Shown: positions 38,114 to 48,040, numbered from the stretch's first letter. The stretch: DNA of 64,000 nucleotides from an uncultured Devosia sp. (GCF_963517015.1 NZ_CAUQDV010000003.1:62001-126000); one strand, 5' to 3'. The notes: a model not told the origin generated them from the letters alone. Numbers and translations are program-made.

Positions 38114-38797
38114 TTAGTGACGGTCGAAGGCGGCCAGTCGAACGTGATCGAGGCTTTCCATCACTGCGATGCCCAAGGCGCGGATTTCCTCGCTGGGATG
38201 CACGAGGTCTGGCACCATCACTGTCTGCATGCCAGCAGCATGGGCCGCGCGGACGCCGGCATGACTATCCTCGAGGGCGAGGCAATGCAGCGGATCGACG
38301 CCAAGCCGCTTGGCAGCGGTCAGATAGGGTTCGGGATGCGGCTTCGGATTGACCACATCGTCCCGCGTCACCACCGTATCGAAGAGATCAAGCAGCCCTG
38401 CGGCACCCAGATGATGCTGGGCATGCGGATTGCGCGACGATGTGGCGACGGCGGTCGGAATCTGGCGATCGCGCAGCTCTGTCACCAGTTCCAGCGCGCC
38501 CGGCTTGACCGGCACCCCGGAATGGCTGCGCTCGCGCATGATCACCCGGCAGCGTTCATCGAACAGCGTATAGGGAAAGGCCACGCCATAGGATTCGATC
38601 AGCAGCTTGTTGGTATGCTCGTGGCTGCCCCCCACCATGGACATATGCACCGCGTCGGTCATCTCGAAGCCAAGCTCGGAGCAGACTTCGAAAACGATGG
38701 TCTTGAACACGCTTTCGGTGTCGAGCAGCGTGCCATCCATGTCGAAAATGACGGCCTGAAAAGGCGCGAGGCGGAGAATGTCGCTCTGGGTTTTCAT
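38114..38797 (-). CDS. HAD-family phosphatase (beta-phosphoglucomutase-like)
   Basis: 227 aa, ATG 38797. 'AVIFDMDGTLLDTES' with the DxD pair (D19, D21), 'ATSSRNPHAQ', 'NPKPHPEPYLTAA' (Lys) and 'LALEDSHAGVRAAHAAGM' give the four HAD motifs; a helical cap sits between motifs 1 and 2. Hydrolyses a phosphorylated sugar or similar metabolite. Divergent from selO with only 79 bases between starts. Confidence 0.85.
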   Translation of the reverse strand: MKTQSDILRLAPFQAVIFDMDGTLLDTESVFKTIVFEVCSELGFEMTDAVHMSMVGGSHEHTNKLLIESYGVAFPYTLFDERCRVIMRERSHSGVPVKPGALELVTELRDRQIPTAVATSSRNPHAQHHLGAAGLLDLFDTVVTRDDVVNPKPHPEPYLTAAKRLGVDPLHCLALEDSHAGVRAAHAAGMQTVMVPDLVHPSEEIRALGIAVMESLDHVRLAAFDRH

Positions 38798-38876
38798 TCC
38801 GCTCGATATAGGGCGGTTTGTGCGTTTTTGCTAGGCGGGATGGCGAAGAGCAGACTTGCGCATTAGGCTCACGCCC

Positions 38877-40286
38877 ATGTCTGATTTTCGCCCCGCGCAA
38901 AACCATCTCACCCTCGGCCAGGAATTCTTCGATCCGGTCGATGCGATGGACTTCCCCAAGACCGTCCTGCGCCATCGCGACCAGCGCTGGGCGAAACGCG
39001 TCGGGCTTGATCATTTGAGCGACGAACAATGGCTTGCCCATTTCGGCCGCTTCGAGCCGCTGCCTGGATCGCTCACCCGGCCCCTTGCCCTGCGTTATCA
39101 CGGCCACCAGTTTCGCAGCTACAATCCCGATCTCGGCGATGGCCGCGGCTTCCTCTTCGCCCAGGCCCATGACCTCGAGGACAATCGTCTGCTCGACTTC
39201 GGCACCAAGGGCAGTGGCAAGACCCCGTGGTCGCGCGGCGGCGACGGACGGCTGACGCTCAAGGGTGGTGTCCGCGAGGTGCTGGCCACCGAAATGCTCG
39301 AAGCACTAGGCGTCTATACCTCCAAGAGCTTTTCGCTGGTCGAAACCGGCGAGCAGCTCTATCGCCAGGACGAACCATCGCCGGCCCGCTCATCAGTGCT
39401 GACGCGGCTCAGCCACAGCCATATCCGCATCGGCACCTTCCAGCGGCTCGCTTATATCGAGGATACGCAAAGCCTCGGCCATCTGCTCGACTACTGTGTC
39501 GCCAATTACTACCCCGAACTGGCCGATGCCGCGGACAAGCCGGCGGCATTCCTGGAAGCGGTCGTGGCCAATGTAGCCCGGCTCGGCGCGCAATGGACCG
39601 CGGCGGGCTTTGTCCACGGCGTGCTCAATACCGACAATATCAACATAACCGGCGAGAGCTTCGACTACGGTCCGTGGCGCTTTCTGCCGCAATACGATCC
39701 GGGCTTCACTGCCGCCTATTTCGACGAGACCGGGCTTTATAGTTTCGGCCGCCAGCCCGATACCTTGGCCTGGAACCTGACGCGCCTGGCAGAATGCCTC
39801 CTGCCGCTCTCCAGCATCGAAGCGCTGGAGTCCGCGCTCAACACAGTCTGGCCAATCTTCCGCGAGCAACTGCCGCGTCAGATGCTGCGCCGGCTGGGGC
39901 TCAAGCCACGCGACCTGGAAAGCGATGGCGCGTTTGTCACCGAGATCTTCGGTTTCCTTTCGGCGAGCAAGGCGCCCTACGAGCAGTTCTTCTTCGATTG
40001 GCGTGGTGGGGGGGCGAGCGCCGAAAGGGCTGCGCGCGGCCCGTCCGCTGAATACTACGCCAGCGAGGCCTTCCGCCCGGTTGCGGACGGCTTCGAGCAC
40101 TATGGCCCCGCTGACGGTCTCAATCTAGACCATCCTTATTTTGCCCGCTCTGTGCCGCGCACCATGCTGGTCGACGATGTCGAGGCCATCTGGGCTCCGA
40201 TTGCCGAACACGATGACTGGAGCCGCGTCGAAACGGCACTGGCAGAAATCGCGCAGATGCGCGAAGCCTATGGGGTCAAACCGTAA
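38877..40286 (+). CDS. selO: SelO-type protein adenylyltransferase (YdiU/UPF0061)
   Basis: 469 aa from ATG 38877; an in-frame start at 38856 is weaker. A pseudokinase fold that moves AMP from ATP to protein hydroxyls. 'RYHGHQFRSYNPDLGDGRGFLFAQ', 'KGSGKTPWSRGGDGRLTLKGGVREVLATEML' and 'HGVLNTDNINITGESFDYGPW' contain the ATP and metal residues (Lys, Arg, Asn, Asp). Bacterial copies lack the selenocysteine end, as here ('GVKP'). Next gene starts 11 bases later. Confidence 0.9.
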   Translation: MSDFRPAQNHLTLGQEFFDPVDAMDFPKTVLRHRDQRWAKRVGLDHLSDEQWLAHFGRFEPLPGSLTRPLALRYHGHQFRSYNPDLGDGRGFLFAQAHDLEDNRLLDFGTKGSGKTPWSRGGDGRLTLKGGVREVLATEMLEALGVYTSKSFSLVETGEQLYRQDEPSPARSSVLTRLSHSHIRIGTFQRLAYIEDTQSLGHLLDYCVANYYPELADAADKPAAFLEAVVANVARLGAQWTAAGFVHGVLNTDNINITGESFDYGPWRFLPQYDPGFTAAYFDETGLYSFGRQPDTLAWNLTRLAECLLPLSSIEALESALNTVWPIFREQLPRQMLRRLGLKPRDLESDGAFVTEIFGFLSASKAPYEQFFFDWRGGGASAERAARGPSAEYYASEAFRPVADGFEHYGPADGLNLDHPYFARSVPRTMLVDDVEAIWAPIAEHDDWSRVETALAEIAQMREAYGVKP

Positions 40287-40296
40287 GGAGGCGAAT

Positions 40297-40848
40297 ATGC
40301 CGCTCTATGCCCTCGATGGGATATCTCCCCGCATCCACCCGCAAACGGCCTGGATTGCGCCGACTGCCGTGCTGGTCGGCGATGTCGAGTTGGGCGAAGA
40401 TGTCGGCATCTGGTTTGGCGTCGTTGCGCGCGGCGATATCGAAACCATTCGCATCGGTGCCCGCAGCAATGTGCAGGAAAACTGCGTGCTCCACACCGAC
40501 ACCAACTATCCACTGACCATCGGCGAAAACTGCACCATCGGTCACGCGGCAATCGTCCATGGCTGCACCATTGGCGACAACACGCTGATCGGCATGGGCG
40601 CGACCGTGCTCAATGGCGCCAAAATCGGCAGGAACTGCCTCATCGGCGCCAATGCGCTGATCACCGAGAATAAGGTGATCCCCGACAATTCCATGGTTCT
40701 GGGAGCGCCGGGCAAGGTCGTGCGCGAGATCGATGCGGCCGGCGTCGAGGCACTGGCGGCCTCCGCCGAGCGCTATGTGCAAAATGCGCGGCGCTTTGCC
40801 AAAGGCCTGACCAGCGTGGGCAATCCAGGCGACTTCGAACCGGCATGA
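40297..40848 (+). CDS. Gamma-carbonic-anhydrase-like hexapeptide protein
   Basis: 183 aa; AAGGAGG immediately before ATG 40297. Left-handed beta helix built of repeats ('IGENCTIGHAAIVHGCTIGDNTLIGMG'). Three His in 'ENCVLHTDTNYPL' and 'IGHAAIVH' fit the zinc site of gamma carbonic anhydrases. May be an active CO2 hydratase or a PaaY-like thioesterase. Sits 10 bases after selO and overlaps the DeoR start by four bases. Confidence 0.82.
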   Translation: MPLYALDGISPRIHPQTAWIAPTAVLVGDVELGEDVGIWFGVVARGDIETIRIGARSNVQENCVLHTDTNYPLTIGENCTIGHAAIVHGCTIGDNTLIGMGATVLNGAKIGRNCLIGANALITENKVIPDNSMVLGAPGKVVREIDAAGVEALAASAERYVQNARRFAKGLTSVGNPGDFEPA

Positions 40849-41609
40849 GCGACACCAGCGAACGGCATGAAGCTATTCTCGAACTGGCGCGGCTGCACAA
40901 CCGGGTAACGGTCGAGCAGCTGTCGGCCCATTTCCATGTCTCGCTGCAGACCATCCGCAAGGACCTCAACACGCTCTGCGACCAGCGGTTGTTGAGCCGC
41001 GTGCATGGTGGTGCCACCTTGCCGTCGGGCGTGGAAAATCTGGAATATGAGGCGCGCCGGCGCATTGCGGCCGAAGCCAAGGACGCCATCGGCAAGGCCG
41101 CCGCGGCACTCATTCCCAATGATGCCTCGCTCTTCATCAATATCGGCACGACCACTGAGGCAGTCAGCCAGGCCCTGCTGGATCACTCGGGCCTCCTGAT
41201 CATCACCAACAACATCAATGTCGCCAATCGCATGCGGGTCTATCCGCGCTTCGAAGTGGTGATCGCCGGTGGCGTGGTTCGCCCATCAGATGGCGGCATT
41301 GTCGGTGAGGCAGCGGCCGATTTCTTTGGCCAGTTCAAGGTCGACTATGCCGTGATTGGCGCATCAGCCCTCGATGAGGAGGGGGCCCTGCTCGACTACG
41401 ACTATCGCGAGGTCAAGGTCGCCCAGGCCATCATCGCCAATGCCCGCCACGTGATCCTTGTCGCTGATCAGGGCAAATTCTCCCGTTCTGCCCCGGTGCG
41501 TATCGCCCGCATTGACCAGATCGGCACCTTCGTGACAGATCAATGCCCGTCCGATGACTTCAGGAACATCTGCGACAAGGCAGGCGTGGAAATAATCGAG
41601 ACCCGTTAG
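40845..41609 (+). CDS. DeoR-family transcriptional regulator (GlpR-like)
   Basis: 254 aa; ATGA overlap with the previous gene. N-terminal 'HEAILELARLHNRVTVEQLSAHFHVSLQTIRKDLNTL' helix-turn-helix and 'LSRVHGGATLPSGVEN'. The sensor part 'LFINIGTTTEAVSQAL', 'IITNNINVAN' and 'VIGASALDEEGALLDYDYREV' fits phosphosugar-responsive regulators such as GlpR. Target unknown; glycerol or aldose phosphate plausible. Confidence 0.85.
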   Translation: MSDTSERHEAILELARLHNRVTVEQLSAHFHVSLQTIRKDLNTLCDQRLLSRVHGGATLPSGVENLEYEARRRIAAEAKDAIGKAAAALIPNDASLFINIGTTTEAVSQALLDHSGLLIITNNINVANRMRVYPRFEVVIAGGVVRPSDGGIVGEAAADFFGQFKVDYAVIGASALDEEGALLDYDYREVKVAQAIIANARHVILVADQGKFSRSAPVRIARIDQIGTFVTDQCPSDDFRNICDKAGVEIIETR

Positions 41610-41714
41610 ACTTGCGCTAACCACCCCACCACTTCACCGCTTTGATAAGTCAAACATAAACGCCCGATAGGCGATGGTGCTGTGCTGGCCGCGAGGCCTG
41701 GGGGTAGGCATCGC

Positions 41715-44378
41715 GTGAGCAGGACGAAACAGCAAAGTCAGGACGACCGTCTGAACTGGTTGCGGCCAACGCTGCTGCCGGCGCTGGTTGCCATTGTCGT
41801 GCTCGCCATCGGCGGCTGGTTTCTCGATCGGCAGAATAGCATCCTCAACGATGAGCGCGCCCGCGCCGAAGTGCTGGCCGAGGTATCGCTGATCCGCGCC
41901 AAGCTCGAGGGCAATATCAACGGCAATCTGCAGCTCGTGCGCGGCCTGGTCGCCACCATTTCCACCGAGCCGACCATGGACCAGCGGCGTTTCTCCGCGT
42001 TGGTCGCCAATATTTTCGAGGAACGCAGCCAGCTCCGCTCCATCGCCGCAGCGCCCAATCTCGTCGTCTCCATGACCTATCCATTGGCCGGAAACGAGAA
42101 GGTCATCGGCCTCGACTACAATGCCAATGAGGAACAGCGCGGTCCGGTGATGCGCGCCCGCGACAGCGGCAAGCTGGTGCTGGCAGGCCCGGTCGATCTG
42201 GTGCAGGGCGGACGAGGCTTTGTCGGTCGCTTTCCCGTCTATACAGACACGCCATTCGGCCGCCACTTCTGGGGCGTCGTGTCCGCCGTGGTCGACGTGG
42301 GCCGCCTCTATGCCGACAGCGGATTGCTCAACAATGATCTGGGCGTCGAACTGTCGATTGCCGCCAGCGAGATGGGCGGGCTCAACAAACGTCGCTTCTT
42401 CGGGCGCGACCTTGCGGCCGAAAATCCGGTCAAGGCCCGTGTGGTCCTGCCCTCGGGGAATTGGGAAATCTCGGCCATTCCCAAGGGTGGCTGGGGCAAT
42501 GCGGGCAGTGACACGCTGCTGTTGCGGCTGGCCATGGTCATTGCCGGCGCCTTGATTCTCTTGCCCATCGTCATCACCGGCCGTCTGCTCGGCGAGCGCC
42601 AGAGCCATTTCCGCGAACTGACGTCGCGTGAGAAGGAGCTGGAAGACCTGTCCCGGCGCTTGGGCCTCGCGCTCGACGTGTCCAAGGTCGGTGTCTGGGA
42701 AATGGACCTGGCCAGCGGCCTCGAAAGCTGGGATGCGCGAACCAACGAGCTGTATGGGCTGAAAGCGACTGGTCCACGTAGCCACGAACACTGGAAGGCA
42801 GCGGTACACCCTGACGACCAGGAGCGCGCGGAAGCCGATTTCCGTCGCATGATCGCCACTGGCCGTTATGAATCCGAATATCGCGTTCTGCTGCCGGACA
42901 ATGCCATTCGCCATGTCCGCTCCATGGGGGCCCTGTTCCGCGAGCCGGGCACGCCCGATCGGGTGGTCGGCGTCAATTGGGACGTGACTTCGGATGTTGT
43001 GCTCAACGAAGAACTGCGCCACGCCAACCTGCTGACCGAAGCGCGCAACCGCGAGCTGGAGGCGGCCCGTATCCGTATCGAGCACAATGCGCTGCACGAT
43101 AGCCTCACCGGCCTGCCCAATCGGCGCTATCTCGATGAAATGCTGAAGCGCGAAGCGGGTTTAGGCTATCGCGGCAGCGGCAGCATGGCCATGCTTCACG
43201 TCGATCTCGACCGCTTCAAGCAGATCAATGACACGCTGGGCCACGCGGCGGGCGACGCCATGCTGATGCATGCTTCGACAATCCTGCGGGACGCCTGCAG
43301 CTACAATGACTTCGTGGCCCGCATTGGCGGCGACGAATTCGTCGTGCTGACCACGGCTGAAGAGGGCGATTTTTATCTTGGGGCGCTGGCCGATCGTATC
43401 GTGCGGGAAATGCGCCAGCCGGTCAGCTATCAGGGCCACGAATGCCGCTTTGGCGTAAGCATCGGCATTGCGGCCGATCGCGGTCCCGTGGTGGATGCCG
43501 AGCGGCTGCTGATCAATGCCGATATCGCGCTATATCGCGCCAAGGCGCGCGGCCGGAACCGTTTCGAATTCTTCTCCGAGGCGCTGCAGGCCGAAGTGGT
43601 CAAGACCAAGAAACTCGCCGACGAAATCCTCAACGGACTGGAGCGTCACGAATTTATCGCCTGGTACCAGCCCCAGTTCGACGCCAACACGCTTGAAGTG
43701 GTCGGCGTCGAGGCCTTGGCACGCTGGGATCATCCGACGGACGGTATTCGCATGCCGGACCAGTTCCTGTCGATTGCCGAAGAACTCAATGTGGTCGCAA
43801 CGCTCGACCGCATCATCCTCAACCAGGCCATGGGCGCCTTGGCCCATTGGGATGCGACAGGCATGGTCGTGCCGCGCGCCTCGGTCAATGTCTCGCACCG
43901 GCGCCTGCATGACGAGGATCTGATCAAAGGACTGCTGGAACTCGATATTCAGCCTGGCCGCATTGCTTTCGAGCTGGTCGAATCCATCTATCTGGACGAA
44001 AGCGATGCCGTGGTCGGCTGGAACATCGACCAGATCAAGGAACTGGGGATCGATGTCGAGATCGATGACTTCGGCACCGGCTATGCCTCGATCGTCTCAC
44101 TGCAGAAGCTGCGGCCCAAGCGGATGAAGATCGACCGGCAACTGGTCAATCCGATCCTGGTCGATCCCGCCCAGCGCCAACTCCTTGCCTCCATTGTGGA
44201 AATCGGCAAGTCCATGGGCATCGAAATCATCGCCGAAGGCGTCGAGACCATGGAGCACGCCGCTATCCTGCGCGATCTGGGCGTGGATATTCTGCAGGGC
44301 TATGCCTTCTCCAAACCCCTGAGTGCAGCCGATCTGGAGGCGTTCTTGACCACCAGACCCTGGCTCAAGACCGCCTGA
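41715..44378 (+). CDS. CHASE-PAS-GGDEF-EAL cyclic-di-GMP protein
   Basis: 887 aa from GTG 41715 (GGGGTAGG seven bases before); a GTG at 41682 would add 11 residues. One membrane helix near residues 18-38, a CHASE-type sensor, a second helix near 270-290, a PAS domain near 320-430, then GGDEF and EAL. Active sites kept: 'RIGGDEFVV' near residue 538 and 'EALARW' with E666, plus 'DDFGTGYAS'. The inhibitory RxxD site ahead of GGDEF reads 'SYND', so feedback inhibition is probably lost. Makes or breaks cyclic di-GMP in response to an outside signal. Confidence 0.9.
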   Translation: MSRTKQQSQDDRLNWLRPTLLPALVAIVVLAIGGWFLDRQNSILNDERARAEVLAEVSLIRAKLEGNINGNLQLVRGLVATISTEPTMDQRRFSALVANIFEERSQLRSIAAAPNLVVSMTYPLAGNEKVIGLDYNANEEQRGPVMRARDSGKLVLAGPVDLVQGGRGFVGRFPVYTDTPFGRHFWGVVSAVVDVGRLYADSGLLNNDLGVELSIAASEMGGLNKRRFFGRDLAAENPVKARVVLPSGNWEISAIPKGGWGNAGSDTLLLRLAMVIAGALILLPIVITGRLLGERQSHFRELTSREKELEDLSRRLGLALDVSKVGVWEMDLASGLESWDARTNELYGLKATGPRSHEHWKAAVHPDDQERAEADFRRMIATGRYESEYRVLLPDNAIRHVRSMGALFREPGTPDRVVGVNWDVTSDVVLNEELRHANLLTEARNRELEAARIRIEHNALHDSLTGLPNRRYLDEMLKREAGLGYRGSGSMAMLHVDLDRFKQINDTLGHAAGDAMLMHASTILRDACSYNDFVARIGGDEFVVLTTAEEGDFYLGALADRIVREMRQPVSYQGHECRFGVSIGIAADRGPVVDAERLLINADIALYRAKARGRNRFEFFSEALQAEVVKTKKLADEILNGLERHEFIAWYQPQFDANTLEVVGVEALARWDHPTDGIRMPDQFLSIAEELNVVATLDRIILNQAMGALAHWDATGMVVPRASVNVSHRRLHDEDLIKGLLELDIQPGRIAFELVESIYLDESDAVVGWNIDQIKELGIDVEIDDFGTGYASIVSLQKLRPKRMKIDRQLVNPILVDPAQRQLLASIVEIGKSMGIEIIAEGVETMEHAAILRDLGVDILQGYAFSKPLSAADLEAFLTTRPWLKTA

Positions 44379-44440
44379 CGCTTCTCAAGTTGGTCGCAAT
44401 CTGTATGATCCCTCAAGCCTTTAGGCCTGAGGAGGACCGG

Positions 44441-45490
44441 ATGAGCGATGCAGAGGGGCGTTTTGCCTTTGGTGTGGTGGGTGCGGGCATGGGGGCAAGA
44501 CCCCACGCTCTGGCACTGCAGTCGCTGGCCAAGGACATCGCCGTCGTCGGCGTCTATCGCCGCAATGCCGAGGAGCGGGCAAAGTTCTGTCAGACCTATG
44601 GATTTCCCGAGGCTGAGAGCCTTGAGGCGCTGCTGGACGATCCCCGCATCGATGCGCTTCTCGTGCTGACCACGCCCAATGCGCGCCTGCCGATTATCGA
44701 GGCTGCGGCCAAAAGGAGTATTCCGGTACTCATGGAAAAGCCGGTCGAGCGGACGCTCGCGGCTGCAGCAAACCTGGTCGATTGCTGCAAGCATGCTGGC
44801 GTTTTGCTGGGGATTATCTTCCAGCACCGATTTCGGAAAGCGTCCAAAATACTCTCCGAGGCGGTCTCGGTCAATAAATACGGCAGATTGGAAGCCGTTC
44901 ATCTGACCGTGCCCTGGTGGCGTCCCCAAGCGGGCTACTACGACCAACCCGGTCGCGGCACGCTGGAACAGGATGGCGGTGGCGTGCTGCTGACCCAGGC
45001 GATCCATTCGCTCGACCTGATGCTGAGCCTCTGTGGTCCCGCCAAGGCGGTGACCGCCATGGCCCGCACGACGCGGTTGCATCGGATGGAGACCGAGGAT
45101 TTCGTCTCGGCAGGAATCGAGTTCGTCAATGGCGCGGTGGGCGCGGTGATGGCGACCACGGCCAACTTTCCGGGGTCCCCGGAAAGTCTAACGCTCAATT
45201 TCGAGACGGCCACGGCGACGCTGACAGCCGGCAACCTCACCGTCCACACCATGGCTGGTGAGACCATTGTCGAGGGCGAGGCGACCGCGGGCGGTGGTGG
45301 GGCCGATCCGATGGCCTTCCCCTTTGAGTGGCATGCCGCCCAGATCGCCGACTTTGCCGACGCCGTCAGAACGGGCCGCCCGCCGGTTTCCACCGGCGAG
45401 ACGGCCCTTCATGTTCACCGCCTGATCGACGCCATGCTCCGCTCGTCGCAGGCGGGGCAGCGTGTCGAACTGGATTACTCGGCGGCCTGA
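44441..45490 (+). CDS. Gfo/Idh/MocA-family oxidoreductase
   Basis: 349 aa; ATG 44441 with GGAGGACC upstream. 'FGVVGAGMGARPHALALQ' (NAD(P) site), 'ALLVLTTPNARLPIIEAAA' and 'VPVLMEKPVERTL', with 'PVLMEKPVER' holding the catalytic Lys pattern. Middle 'TVPWWRPQAGYYDQPGRGTLEQDGGGVLLTQAIHSLDLM' is typical of sugar or inositol dehydrogenases. Substrate unknown. Its last 16 bases overlap the converging pckA gene. Confidence 0.87.
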   Translation: MSDAEGRFAFGVVGAGMGARPHALALQSLAKDIAVVGVYRRNAEERAKFCQTYGFPEAESLEALLDDPRIDALLVLTTPNARLPIIEAAAKRSIPVLMEKPVERTLAAAANLVDCCKHAGVLLGIIFQHRFRKASKILSEAVSVNKYGRLEAVHLTVPWWRPQAGYYDQPGRGTLEQDGGGVLLTQAIHSLDLMLSLCGPAKAVTAMARTTRLHRMETEDFVSAGIEFVNGAVGAVMATTANFPGSPESLTLNFETATATLTAGNLTVHTMAGETIVEGEATAGGGGADPMAFPFEWHAAQIADFADAVRTGRPPVSTGETALHVHRLIDAMLRSSQAGQRVELDYSAA

Positions 45491-47067
45491 GCCAGGCGCG
45501 GGCCCGGAGCTGCATTGGCGCCCGTACCGAACTTTTCAAAGTTGGCGCGGAACAGGCCTGCCAGATGGATGGCCTGGCGATCATAGGCTTCGCCGTCGGC
45601 CCAGGTGGCACGGGGCGTCAGCAGCTTTGCATCGACACCCTGTACGCTGAGCGGCACTTCGAAACCGAAGAGCTCATCCTCACGCATCTCGACCTGATCG
45701 AGCGAACCGTCGAGCGCCGCAGTCAACAGGCGGCGGGTCGATGCGATGTCGATGCGCTTGCCCACGCCATAGCCGCCCCCGGTCCAGCCCGTGTTGATCA
45801 GCCATGCGGTTGCGCCGCTCTGCTCGAGCTTTTCGGCCAGCATCTCGCCATAGACGGTGGGATGGAGCGGCATGAAGGGCGCGCCAAAACAGGCCGAGAA
45901 TGTCGCCTGCGGTTCGGTGACGCCGCGTTCGGTGCCGGCCACCTTGGCGGTGTAGCCCGAGAGGAAGTGATAGACGGCCTGCTCCGGCGTGAGGCGGGCA
46001 ACCGGTGGCAAAACGCCGAAGGCATCGGCCGTCAGGAAGACCACGGTCTTGGGCGTGCCGCCCACGCTGCCCCTGGCGATCGAGGGCAGAACATGGATCG
46101 GATAGGCCGCGCGGGTATTCTCGGTCAGCGACACATCGTCGAATTCCGGCACCAGGGCATCATCGAGAATGACATTCTCCAGCACTGTGCCGAAGCGCTT
46201 GGTCGCAGCAAAGATTTCCGGCTCGGCCTCGGGGCTGAGCTTGATGGTCTTGGCATAGCATCCGCCTTCGAGGTTGAAGACGCCATCGGCGCTCCAGCCA
46301 TGCTCGTCATCGCCGATCAGCGGACGGGCGGGATCGTTGCTGAGCGTGGTCTTGCCCGTGCCCGAGAGGCCAAAGAACAAGGCGGCCTCGCCGTCCTGCC
46401 CGAGATTGGCCGAGCAATGCATCGGCAACACGCTCTGGCGCGGCGCGTGGAAGTTGAACAACGAGAAGACCGACTTCTTGATTTCACCGGCATAGAGCGT
46501 GCCGGCGATAACGACGACATTGCGGCTCATGTCGAGTGCAATCATCGTCTCGCTACGACCGCCATGGCGCGCAGGGTCGGCCTTGAAATTGGGGGCATGA
46601 ACAATGGTGACGGGCGTCGCCAGGCCGCTGGCCTCGATCCCCTCGCCGGGGCGGATCAAGAGGTTGCGGATGAACAGCGCATGCCAGGCGCTGGGGGTGA
46701 GCACGGTGACGGCATATTGGTGCCGCGGGTCGGCGCCGGCCAAGAGGTCCTGGCGGAACGTGGCCACACCGGCAAAAGACGCCGTGGCGTCAGCCAGCAG
46801 GAGGTCGAACTGCGCCGGGGTAATGGCGCCCGAATTGTCCCACCAGACGCTGTTTTCGGTCAGCCCGTCGCGTACGATGAACTTGTCCTTGGGCGAGCGG
46901 CCGGTGAAGGCGCCGGTGCGGACGCTGACTGCGCCATCGGCGGTAAGCTGCGACTCTTCGCCCTGCAGCGAGCGGGCAACCAGCCTTGGCGCGATGTCGT
47001 TGAGCGATATCGATCCGGCCCGACTGGCAACATGGCTTCTGAGGGCTTCGTGGTCGAACTGGGTCAT
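45475..47067 (-). CDS. pckA: Phosphoenolpyruvate carboxykinase (ATP)
   Basis: 530 aa; ATG 47067 preferred, with GGAG eight bases upstream on the minus strand, over 47106. ATP-dependent PEPCK: 'FGLSGTGKTTLS' P-loop near residue 235, 'LIGDDEHGWSADGVFNLEGGCYAK' (metal and kinase-2 part), 'SVFSLFNFHAPRQSVLPMHCSAN'. First step of gluconeogenesis, oxaloacetate to PEP. Divergent from chvI across 249 bases, as in many alphaproteobacteria; ChvI often controls such genes. Confidence 0.95.
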   Translation of the reverse strand: MTQFDHEALRSHVASRAGSISLNDIAPRLVARSLQGEESQLTADGAVSVRTGAFTGRSPKDKFIVRDGLTENSVWWDNSGAITPAQFDLLLADATASFAGVATFRQDLLAGADPRHQYAVTVLTPSAWHALFIRNLLIRPGEGIEASGLATPVTIVHAPNFKADPARHGGRSETMIALDMSRNVVVIAGTLYAGEIKKSVFSLFNFHAPRQSVLPMHCSANLGQDGEAALFFGLSGTGKTTLSNDPARPLIGDDEHGWSADGVFNLEGGCYAKTIKLSPEAEPEIFAATKRFGTVLENVILDDALVPEFDDVSLTENTRAAYPIHVLPSIARGSVGGTPKTVVFLTADAFGVLPPVARLTPEQAVYHFLSGYTAKVAGTERGVTEPQATFSACFGAPFMPLHPTVYGEMLAEKLEQSGATAWLINTGWTGGGYGVGKRIDIASTRRLLTAALDGSLDQVEMREDELFGFEVPLSVQGVDAKLLTPRATWADGEAYDRQAIHLAGLFRANFEKFGTGANAAPGPRLAQAAE

Positions 47068-47316
47068 TGCATGGGCTCCGTCGCTGGGGTGGCCAAACAG
47101 GGCCACCGGCTATGGAGCTGAAAATACGGGGCGAATTCATCAGACAACCATCCCGAAATCGGTCGTAAGACTGAAGTTGCATCCCCTCTCAAATGTGTAA
47201 TGACCGGGCCCGGCCCTTGGCCGCGCCTTATTTAATGCGTATTTGTCGCCTGCAAGCATGTAAAAGCGGCCTAGAGAGCCGCCTGTTTGCAAGCGTCCGA
47301 ACAAGAAAGGCAGACT

Positions 47317-48033
47317 ATGCCCAAGATTGCCCTGGTCGATGATGACCGCAATATCCTGACCTCCGTGTCGCTGACGCTGGAGGCCGAGGGCTATCAGGTC
47401 GCCACCTATACCGACGGCGCGTCCGGCCTCGAGGGCCTGACCACCGACAAGCCGGACCTGGCCATTCTCGATATCAAGATGCCGCGCATGGACGGCATGG
47501 AGCTGCTGCGCCGCCTGCGACAGAAGTCCGACGTTCCGGTGATCTTCCTGACGTCGAAGGACGAAGAGATCGACGAATTGTTCGGCCTCAAGATGGGCGC
47601 CGACGATTTCATCACCAAGCCGTTCAGCCAGCGCCTGCTGGTGGAGCGCGTCAAGGCGATCCTGCGCCGCTCCGCTCCGCGCGATCCCTCCGCGCCAGCC
47701 GGTGCAGCCGGTGAGTCCATGCCGGGCAAGGCGCTGATCGAACGCGGCTCGCTCGTCATGGACGAAGAGCGCCACACCTGTACCTGGAAGGGCCAGCGCG
47801 TGACGCTGACCGTGACCGAATTCCTGATCCTGCAGGCGCTTGCCCTGCGCCCCGGCGTGGTCAAGTCGCGCAATGCGCTGATGGACGCCGCCTATGACGA
47901 TCAGGTCTATGTCGACGATCGCACGATCGACAGCCACATCAAGCGGCTGCGCAAGAAGTTCAAGCAGACCGACGACGACTTCGAAATGATCGAGACGCTT
48001 TACGGCGTCGGCTATCGCTTCAAGGAACAATAG
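47317..48033 (+). CDS. chvI: Two-component response regulator ChvI
   Basis: 238 aa; ATG 47317 with AGAAAGG upstream. Receiver domain with 'LVDDDRN' and D52 in 'LDIKMPRMDG' as the phosphorylation site, Lys in 'ITKPFSQR'. C-terminal OmpR winged helix 'LTVTEFLILQALALRPGVVKSRNALMDAAYDDQVYVDDRTIDSHIKRLRKKF'. With ChvG it controls acid, envelope and carbon responses. Eight bases to chvG. Confidence 0.93.
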   Translation: MPKIALVDDDRNILTSVSLTLEAEGYQVATYTDGASGLEGLTTDKPDLAILDIKMPRMDGMELLRRLRQKSDVPVIFLTSKDEEIDELFGLKMGADDFITKPFSQRLLVERVKAILRRSAPRDPSAPAGAAGESMPGKALIERGSLVMDEERHTCTWKGQRVTLTVTEFLILQALALRPGVVKSRNALMDAAYDDQVYVDDRTIDSHIKRLRKKFKQTDDDFEMIETLYGVGYRFKEQ

Positions 48034-48040
48034 GCGCAAC

